DNA of 64,000 nt from an uncultured Clostridia bacterium (GTDB taxonomy: Bacteria > Bacillota > Clostridia > Oscillospirales > Acutalibacteraceae): positions 119,819 through 183,818 of the forward strand of contig CALAEV010000024.1 of the NCBI GenBank assembly GCA_937892525.1, in the 5' to 3' direction. This document shows, one piece after another, positions 44,551 through 51,125 of this stretch. Position 1 is the stretch's first letter. Each line of letters opens with the position of its first letter. The position numbers were made by a program, and so were the translations under genes. The notes below the pieces were generated by a model, which saw only the letters and a list, made by a program, of their open reading frames with translations, made no database searches and had not been told where the DNA came from.

Positions 44551-45987
44551 TTATTTTTTGCAATAGAGTTCAACTTTATTAAGTGTTGCTTTTACGCGAT
44601 ATGAGGTGATTACGATTTTCATTTTATTTATAGTTTGTTTCTCAAATCTGCAAATTCGTTTTGCTCCAATTATTGTTGATGAACATATTTTTTCATAGCC
44701 ACTACCATTATCTGCAAATACTTCAAAACTTTCGATTTGCTGACCTGTTGCAATATTCTCTTTAAGAACGATTTTATCGGCAACTATAGGTGTATTAAAA
44801 GTTATTTCAATTTCAGGAGTTTCATCCCCTACCCCACATTGCCAATAGCCGTTTTCAGTTACAATATTGTTTGAATTGTGTTCATCATCAATTTGAGATG
44901 TTGAAGTTACTTTGCAGTTTATTGCAAGATTTTCAGGAAATTCTTTTCGTAATTCATCACCAAACTGACGAAGTCTTCTAACATCAGCTTTTGATAGTAA
45001 TCCTTTTTTATTCGGTGGAATATTGAGAAGTAGTGATGAATTACCACCTACACTACCCCAATAAATCTGCATAAGTTTTTTAAGGGATTTCACTTTAAAA
45101 TCCTCTTTTTTATGGTAAAACCAACCTGGACGAATTGAAACATCAACTTCAGCAGGATACCAAATAAAATCTTTTATTCCTTCAATAAATTTACGGCTAC
45201 CTAAATCTTGTGTTTTGGCATCAACATTCTTGGCAAACTCAGGTGTATCTTCTTGTTGGGAATGTTCAGCAGTATAATCCTGATTACCAACAAAAGCTGG
45301 GACAACACTCCATTCAGATTCTCTGCTTTTACCTGCCTCATTACCACACCAACGGACATCAGGACCACAAATATTGATTACGGCACTTGGTTGCAATTCA
45401 CGGATTAAGGCAAAATATGAGTCCCAATCATAAATCTGCTTTTTACCGTTTTTGCCCTCACCACAAGCACCATCAAACCAGAAACAGAAAATATCACCAT
45501 ACTTTGTAGCTAATTCCGTCAGTTGATTTTTGAAGTATATGTTATACTCTTCGCCTGTACCGTAAGTAATTTCGTGTCTATCCCAAGGGGAAAGATAAAC
45601 GCCAAATTTAAGCCCATATTCACGACAAGCGTCACTGACTTCTTTGGCTATATCCCCTTTTCCATCTTTGTATGGGCTACTTTTCATACAGTAATCTGTA
45701 TAATCACTTTGCCAGAGGCAAAAACCGTCGTGATGTTTACAAGTGAGAATTATGGCATTCATACCTGCGTTTTTAATCTCTCTTGCCCACTGTCTAGCAT
45801 CAAATTTTTTAGGATTGAAAACGGACGCAGGTGCAGTACCATCGCCCCATTCACGACCTGTAAATGTGTTTGTACCAAAATGGCAGAAAGCATACATTTC
45901 TAGCTTTTGCCATTCTAATTGGCGAAGCGACGGAATTACTTCCGCCGCTATTTCGTAACTTTTTTTATTCTGCATAGTTTGTTGCAA
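44551..45987 (-). CDS. Alpha-L-fucosidase, GH29
   Basis: 478-residue exo-acting glycosidase without signal peptide, so probably cytoplasmic. GH29 catalytic core: FCHFGTNTFTGREWG, AGMNAIILTCKHHDGFCLW and the nucleophile Asp172 in CFWFDGACGEG. A C-terminal sandwich resembling a carbohydrate-binding (F5/8-type) domain follows. The TTG at 45987 lies nine bases after AGGTG and overlaps the DUF1667 gene; ATG 45975 is the alternative. Last gene of the oxidoreductase operon. Family members hydrolyse fucosyl residues; fucose itself is not channelled by other genes here. Confidence 0.9.
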   Translation of the reverse strand: MQQTMQNKKSYEIAAEVIPSLRQLEWQKLEMYAFCHFGTNTFTGREWGDGTAPASVFNPKKFDARQWAREIKNAGMNAIILTCKHHDGFCLWQSDYTDYCMKSSPYKDGKGDIAKEVSDACREYGLKFGVYLSPWDRHEITYGTGEEYNIYFKNQLTELATKYGDIFCFWFDGACGEGKNGKKQIYDWDSYFALIRELQPSAVINICGPDVRWCGNEAGKSRESEWSVVPAFVGNQDYTAEHSQQEDTPEFAKNVDAKTQDLGSRKFIEGIKDFIWYPAEVDVSIRPGWFYHKKEDFKVKSLKKLMQIYWGSVGGNSSLLLNIPPNKKGLLSKADVRRLRQFGDELRKEFPENLAINCKVTSTSQIDDEHNSNNIVTENGYWQCGVGDETPEIEITFNTPIVADKIVLKENIATGQQIESFEVFADNGSGYEKICSSTIIGAKRICRFEKQTINKMKIVITSYRVKATLNKVELYCKK

Positions 45988-46327
45988 TTATATCAACACC
46001 TGTTCCAAGAATATTCTCAATAACTACATCACCAATATTAACCGGTGCTTTAATAGATGCTTTATTGATAACTTCCATACATTCAAACATCATACCCTTT
46101 GGAATTGGGCTTGCTGTTTTTACAGGCACAACATAAGATTTACCACCATCAACTTTAACAGTTGTTGTAAGCATTCTTGTTGGGTTTGTAACTTCTGTAC
46201 GAGCATAAGCGTCACCACGTTTACAAGTATTGCCTGTAACAGTAGCTACATTACCATCAACATCAAATGTAACAGTAATTGGGCATCCTAAAGGACAAGC
46301 AACACAAACAAGTTCTCTTTTTTCCAT
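45965..46327 (-). CDS. DUF1667 iron-sulfur-like protein
   Basis: 120 residues with N-terminal motif CVACPLGCPITVTFD (CxxCxxxC) and a fourth Cys in NTCKRGDAYA, probably binding an iron-sulfur cluster. DUF1667 proteins accompany GlpA-like and FAD-dependent oxidoreductases in Firmicutes. Four bases after the FAD enzyme, on the same strand, and overlapping the fucosidase gene. Likely electron-transfer subunit of the oxidoreductase pair, by inference. Confidence 0.9.
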   Translation of the reverse strand: MEKRELVCVACPLGCPITVTFDVDGNVATVTGNTCKRGDAYARTEVTNPTRMLTTTVKVDGGKSYVVPVKTASPIPKGMMFECMEVINKASIKAPVNIGDVVIENILGTGVDIIATNYAE

Positions 46328-46331
46328 TTCA

Positions 46332-47585
46332 TTATGCCTCCACTCTTACTGTAATTTCTGCATTTGCAGGAAGTTCTGCAATAACAGATTGTTTAATAAT
46401 AACATATTCCATTTCACCAGGGCAAAGTTTAACCTTTTTCTTTGAAAGGATTTCTTTACCGTCGCACTCTACAATAATCTTTGCATTATTGAAAACTGCA
46501 CCAACACGGAAATAAAGTTTAACATCACCGTCAGTTTTGCAGTTAATACGCTGTGGTACTATGTAACGGACACCGTTGATACCTTTAGTATAAACGCAAT
46601 CTCCTGTTACCTTTTCACCCTTAATGAATTTTGCAGCACCAAGACCTGCTATCTGGCTTTCTTGTGTTACATAGTCAACAAGGTCGTGTACCTGAAGAAC
46701 ATTACCACAAGCGAATACGCCTGCGTGTTCGGTTTCACGATATTCATCAACACGAGGACCATTTGTAATCATATCAAGCTGGAGTCCTGAATTCTTTGAA
46801 AGTTCGTTTTCAGGAATAAGACCAACTGACAACATAAGAGTATCACAAGAAACGAATTCTTCTGTACCTGGGATTGGCTGAAGTTTGTCATCAACCTTTG
46901 CGATTGTAACGCCTTCAAGTCTGTCTTTACCGTGAGTTGCAATAACAGTAGTTGAAAGTTTAAGTGGAATACCGAAGTCGTCAAGACACTGAACTATATT
47001 TCTTGTAAGACCACCTGAATATGGCATAAGTTCGCAAACCATCTTAACCTTTGCACCCTCAAGAGTCATACGACGAGCCATAATAAGACCAATGTCACCT
47101 GAACCCAAGATTACAACTTCGTGGCCTGGCATATAGCCATCAATATTTACATATTTCTGTGCAGTACCTGCTGTCATAATACCTGAGCAACGGCTACCTG
47201 CAATACTCAATGCACCACGAGGTCTTTCACGACAACCCATAGCAAGAACAACTGCTTTTGCCTGAATTTTAAGAAGACCATCTTTTTTATTAACAGCAGT
47301 AACTGTATTATCACTTGCTACATCAAGCACCATTGTATCGGTTTTGACATCAATATCAGTATCTTCAAGAAGTTTGATAAATCTGCCTGCATACTCAGGA
47401 CCTGAAAGTTCTTCGCCAAAATAGTGAAGACCAAAACCGGTATGTATGCACTGTTCAAGAATACCGCCAAGAGTTTCAGCACGTTCTAAAACCATAATTT
47501 TATTAATACCATTTTTCTTTGCTTCAAGGGCAGCTGCCATACCAGCAGGGCCACCACCTACTACAACAAGTTCATAGTTTAACAT
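46332..47585 (-). CDS. NAD(P)/FAD-dependent oxidoreductase
   Basis: 417-residue flavoprotein of the pyridine-nucleotide disulfide oxidoreductase type. FAD motif VVGGGPAGMAAALEA at the N-terminus, NAD motif VVILGSGDIGLIMARRM, then the FAD-ribityl segment GVFACGNVLQVHDLVDYV. No redox-active CxxxxC near the FAD motif, so not a thioredoxin reductase. Sits between GlpA-like and DUF1667 genes, 4-11 bases from each; the trio resembles the clostridial glycerol-3-phosphate dehydrogenase-type complex. Confidence 0.92.
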   Translation of the reverse strand: MLNYELVVVGGGPAGMAAALEAKKNGINKIMVLERAETLGGILEQCIHTGFGLHYFGEELSGPEYAGRFIKLLEDTDIDVKTDTMVLDVASDNTVTAVNKKDGLLKIQAKAVVLAMGCRERPRGALSIAGSRCSGIMTAGTAQKYVNIDGYMPGHEVVILGSGDIGLIMARRMTLEGAKVKMVCELMPYSGGLTRNIVQCLDDFGIPLKLSTTVIATHGKDRLEGVTIAKVDDKLQPIPGTEEFVSCDTLMLSVGLIPENELSKNSGLQLDMITNGPRVDEYRETEHAGVFACGNVLQVHDLVDYVTQESQIAGLGAAKFIKGEKVTGDCVYTKGINGVRYIVPQRINCKTDGDVKLYFRVGAVFNNAKIIVECDGKEILSKKKVKLCPGEMEYVIIKQSVIAELPANAEITVRVEA

Positions 47586-47596
47586 ACCGATTCACC

Positions 47597-49027
47597 TCAC
47601 TTTGTTCTTTCATAAATAATTTTTGAGTCGCCACCAAATTTGGTGATTTCACTCATTGAAACGCCTAATTCACGAGCAAGGATTTCAACAACCTTGCTAC
47701 CACAGAAACCACCCTGACAACGTCCCATACCTGCACGAGTTCTACGCTTAACACCGTCAACATCACGAGCACCACCGGGAGCCTTGATTGCATCAACAAT
47801 TTCGCCCTCTGTAATTGTTTCGCAACGGCAAACAATTCTACCATAAGCAGGATTTTTCTTAATAAGTTCTGCTCTTTCTTCGTCGTTTAAGTGACGGAAA
47901 CGAACAGGAGTTTCTCTTGTATCTGTATAGTTCTCTTTTTCTTTAAGTGATAACTTTTCTTCAAGAATTTCGCGAACATAAATTGCGATTGCAGGAGCAG
48001 ATGAAAGACCCGGAGACTCAACACCTGCAACATTTATGAAGTTTTCACTTGTTTCGCACCAACCAATAATGAAATCGTCATTAACTGGATGAGCACGAAC
48101 ACCTGCGAAAGATGTAATTGCATTTCTGATAGATACAACAGGCACAGACTTAAGTGCTTTCTGTAACGCATCACGGAGTCCCTCAGGAGTTGTAGTTGTA
48201 TCATCTTTATCTTCAATATTAAGGGCTGTTGGTCCTATAAGCAAGTTACCGTCAACAGTTGGAGTTACAAGAATACCTTTACCCATTTCGTTAGGGCACT
48301 GGAAAATTGTATGATTTGCAAGGTTACCAACTGATTTATCAAGAACATAGTACTCGCCTTTTCTTGGTATGAGTTCAATTGAGTTGTCGCCAACCATTTT
48401 TGCTAACTCGTCTGAGAAGTTACCTGCTGCATTAATAATGTATTTTGCGTTGATTTCACCTGCAGTTGTGCTGAGCACATAACCATCAGCATTTTCAGCA
48501 ATTGATTTTACTTCACAATTTCTGATAAGTTCAACACCGTTAGTTACTGCATTTTCAACTGCTGCGATTGTAAGCTCATAAGGACAAACAATGCCTGCAC
48601 TTTCTGACAACAATGCACCAACTGCATCATCACTAATATTAGGTTCTCTTCTGCGAAGTTCGTCCCTATCAATTATTGAAAGTTCAGGAACACCGTTTTT
48701 GATACCACGGTCATAAAGAACTTTAATGTGTTCCATTTCTTTTTCACTGAAAGCCACTACAACTGAGCCGTTTTTCTTGAAAGGAACTGAAAGTTTTTCA
48801 CAAACCTCAGGCATCATAGCTGTACCTTCAACATTAAGTTTTGCTTTAAGCGTACCGTTCTGTGCGTCAAAACCACCGTGCACAATAGCACTATTAGCTT
48901 TTGTTGTGCCCATTGCAACGTCATTGTATTTCTCGAGCAAAGCTACTTTAATATCAAAGCGACTAAGTTCGCGTGCTATGAGTCCACCAACAACGCCGGC
49001 GCCTACAATTGCTACGTCGTAAGTCAT
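47597..49027 (-). CDS. GlpA-like FAD oxidoreductase with BFD [2Fe-2S] domain
   Basis: 476 residues. N-terminal DAO-type FAD domain (DVAIVGAGVVGGLIARELS), middle substrate domain, and C-terminal BFD-like [2Fe-2S] motif VCRCETITEGEIVDAI with GMGRCQGGFC. This layout is that of clostridial 'NAD(P)/FAD-dependent oxidoreductase' sets usually named glycerol-3-phosphate dehydrogenase (GlpA). ATG 49027 after AGAAGGG is used; a longer upstream reading lacks a binding site. First gene of the four-gene operon ending with GH29. Confidence 0.92.
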   Translation of the reverse strand: MTYDVAIVGAGVVGGLIARELSRFDIKVALLEKYNDVAMGTTKANSAIVHGGFDAQNGTLKAKLNVEGTAMMPEVCEKLSVPFKKNGSVVVAFSEKEMEHIKVLYDRGIKNGVPELSIIDRDELRRREPNISDDAVGALLSESAGIVCPYELTIAAVENAVTNGVELIRNCEVKSIAENADGYVLSTTAGEINAKYIINAAGNFSDELAKMVGDNSIELIPRKGEYYVLDKSVGNLANHTIFQCPNEMGKGILVTPTVDGNLLIGPTALNIEDKDDTTTTPEGLRDALQKALKSVPVVSIRNAITSFAGVRAHPVNDDFIIGWCETSENFINVAGVESPGLSSAPAIAIYVREILEEKLSLKEKENYTDTRETPVRFRHLNDEERAELIKKNPAYGRIVCRCETITEGEIVDAIKAPGGARDVDGVKRRTRAGMGRCQGGFCGSKVVEILARELGVSMSEITKFGGDSKIIYERTK

Positions 49028-49145
49028 AATTAAACCCTTCTTTTCCCTAGTTTTAGGTATGATAGGCATACCAATTCATTATCTTGTATATTATAGCACA
49101 ACCATTCTGTTTTTTATATAGTTTTTTGCAAAAAAATATTAAAAA

Positions 49146-49850
49146 TTATTTTATTTGCGCTTTCATTTTATTTCCAATTTTTTTAATTATTCTTTTTTCA
49201 AGTCTTGAAATATAACTTTGAGAAATTCCTAATTTGTCTGCCACTTGTTTTTGGGTTAGTTCTTCTTTTTCACCTAAACCGAACCGCATATCAATTATTT
49301 CTTTTTCTCTTTCAGGTAAAGTATCAATCACTTGTAAAAGTATTCTTTTTTCATCCTCTTCTTCCATTTCACGATTTATTTCGTCACCCTCATTGCCTAA
49401 AACATCGGCAAGGATTAACTCGTTACCATCCCAATCCGTATTTAGTGGCTCATCAAGTGAAATTTCAACTTTTTGTGATGCTATTTTTCGAAGATGCATA
49501 AGTATTTCATTTTCAATACACCTTGACGCATAGGTTGCAAGTTTTATATTCTTTTCAGGTGAAAAAGTATTAACGGCTTTTATAAGTCCTATTGTGCCGA
49601 TTGAAATTAAATCTTCAATATTCACTCCTGAATTTTCAAACTTTTTTGCTATATAAACCACAAGTCGTAAATTGTGTACTATTAATTTTTCTCTTGCTTT
49701 TTCGTCACCATTGGCAAGACTTTCACTTAAAGTTTGCTCTTCTTCTACACTTAAAGGTTCAGGCAACGACACAGGACCATTTATGTAGTGAACATCTCTT
49801 TTGAATAGTTTTAGATACAGTTTTTGAAAAAATAATTTTATTTTAGTCAT
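49146..49850 (-). CDS. sigE: Sporulation sigma factor E (pro-sigma E)
   Basis: 234 residues. Mother-cell sigma factor made as an inactive precursor. A 30-residue pro-segment with a membrane-associating helix (TKIKLFFQKLYLKLFKRDV) precedes YINGPVSLPEPLS, the region cut in B. subtilis. Region 2 (SIGTIGLIKAVNTFSPEKNIKLATYASRCIENEILMHLR) and region 4 (GISQSYISRLEKRIIKKI) match SigE strongly. ATG 49850 follows GGGGAG and overlaps the spoIIGA 3' end by eight bases. Confidence 0.97.
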   Translation of the reverse strand: MTKIKLFFQKLYLKLFKRDVHYINGPVSLPEPLSVEEEQTLSESLANGDEKAREKLIVHNLRLVVYIAKKFENSGVNIEDLISIGTIGLIKAVNTFSPEKNIKLATYASRCIENEILMHLRKIASQKVEISLDEPLNTDWDGNELILADVLGNEGDEINREMEEEDEKRILLQVIDTLPEREKEIIDMRFGLGEKEELTQKQVADKLGISQSYISRLEKRIIKKIGNKMKAQIK

Positions 49851-50640
49851 TGTGCAACTCCCCTTCAAGATTTATATTTAATATCATTTTATATTCGTCT
49901 AGTGGCGTGACACTCTCACCTATATATACCTTATTGGTTGAAAAATTATTGATAATAAGTTTATGTGGACGAAACGCTTTAATAACAGACTCCCCATTAA
50001 CAGTTGTTATAGGAATAAGTCTGATTTTATCTTCTGTAAATAGTTTATAAAACAACTCTTTATCAAGCATTATTACGGAATAACCTGAAAAAGGCTCGCG
50101 AAGGTTATTACCTGTATCCATTAAAGCCGTGCAGGATATTGTTTTACCTGCATTTTCAACTGTTACATAGTATTCTTTAGATTTTGGTGCTTTTTTATCG
50201 GTAATCTTTGATATTACGGTTATAACATTATAAGAAATAACTGTGCAGATAATCAAGAATGTTAAATCTATATCGAAATAAACTATTCCATTTGAATAAA
50301 TTAAAATATCTTTATCTAAAAATATGTAGATTGCAAACAGAAACCCACCAAATAAAAATGTGATTGCAAACAGCAAAAATATACTTTTAAGAAGTCGTTT
50401 TATGGGTTTTATGCCGAAAGTTATTATCGCCATAAGTATTGCAGTCAGGATTTTGAGAAGTGTCATTATTACTCCAAGAGCCTCAAGAAAAAGCAGTAAC
50501 GAAGACACTCCCCCTACTGCACCACCAAGTAAAACACGCCACCTTTTACTATGTATTCTCAAAATTTTATCAACTGCAAGTAATATAAAATAGTTTACAA
50601 TAGTGTTAAGAATTATAAGAATATCAACATACACCGTCAT
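49843..50640 (-). CDS. spoIIGA: Sigma-E processing peptidase SpoIIGA
   Basis: 265 residues. An N-terminal half with five hydrophobic helices anchors a C-terminal aspartic-protease-like domain with the active-site motif CTALMDTGNNLREP. It cuts pro-sigma E. ATG 50640 follows GGTGAT; the short in-frame extension to 50655 is not used. It is adjacent to sigE as in other spore-formers, and the promoter lies within the ruvX terminator region. Confidence 0.95.
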   Translation of the reverse strand: MTVYVDILIILNTIVNYFILLAVDKILRIHSKRWRVLLGGAVGGVSSLLLFLEALGVIMTLLKILTAILMAIITFGIKPIKRLLKSIFLLFAITFLFGGFLFAIYIFLDKDILIYSNGIVYFDIDLTFLIICTVISYNVITVISKITDKKAPKSKEYYVTVENAGKTISCTALMDTGNNLREPFSGYSVIMLDKELFYKLFTEDKIRLIPITTVNGESVIKAFRPHKLIINNFSTNKVYIGESVTPLDEYKMILNINLEGELHND

Positions 50641-50656
50641 AGAATCACCACACAAA

Positions 50657-50694
50657 AAAGCCTTAGTATCATTATACCAAGATACTAAGGCTTT
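50657..50694 (-). terminator. ruvX terminator (overlaps spoIIGA promoter)
   Basis: Perfect 14-bp stem AAAGCCTTAGTATC/GATACTAAGGCTTT, with a 10-nt loop, followed on the minus strand by TTTTTTG. The loop contains the TATAAT of the spoIIGA promoter. Confidence 0.9.
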
Positions 50695-50704
50695 AATTTG
50701 TCAT
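50671..50704 (-). promoter_or_regulatory. spoIIG promoter with 22-bp spacer
   Basis: ATGACA (50699-50704), exactly 22 bp, TATAAT (50671-50676) on the minus strand. B. subtilis spoIIG is known for a 22-bp spacer and activation by Spo0A. A reverse-strand ATTTGTCAT overlaps the -35, resembling an 0A box (TTTGTCRAA). The leader to the spoIIGA ATG is about 25 bases. Confidence 0.7.
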
Positions 50705-50711
50705 TATGTGT

Positions 50712-51125
50712 CTATGATTTAATTGTTTTCATATAATCTTCTAAAATCAGCACTGCTGAAACTGCGTCGATTACTGCTTTACGCTTTTTGCCACGAACAT
50801 CGGCAGAATTAAGCAGATTATGTGCAGAAACTGTTGTAAGTCGTTCATTCTGAAAATCTACCTGAAGGCCTGTTTTTTCTTTCAGCATTTCACCCAACTC
50901 ACAACAGGCATCACTACGGAAGCCGTAACTACCGTCCATATTTTGTGGCAGGCCCACACAAATACGCTCTACTTTTCGTTCAATTACAAGTTCTGCAATT
51001 TTCTCGACAAGTTTTTCACGGTCCTTTTCAGTAATTACACACACAGGAGATGCCAAAATCTGCAACTTGTCACAAACTGCGATACCTGTTCTTACATCAC
51101 CGTAGTCCACAGACATAATAATCAT
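50712..51125 (-). CDS. ruvX: YqgF/RuvX family Holliday-junction resolvase-like nuclease
   Basis: 137 residues, standard for this RNase H-fold family (16S pre-rRNA processing or resolvase). SVDYGDVRTGIAVCD holds the first catalytic Asp; VERICVGLPQNMDGS and FQNERLTTVSA are family-typical, ending in DAVSAVLILEDYM with the last Asp. Its ATG overlaps the carB stop (ATGA) with GGAGG upstream, so it is the last gene in a carA-carB-ruvX unit. Confidence 0.93.
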   Translation of the reverse strand: MIIMSVDYGDVRTGIAVCDKLQILASPVCVITEKDREKLVEKIAELVIERKVERICVGLPQNMDGSYGFRSDACCELGEMLKEKTGLQVDFQNERLTTVSAHNLLNSADVRGKKRKAVIDAVSAVLILEDYMKTIKS

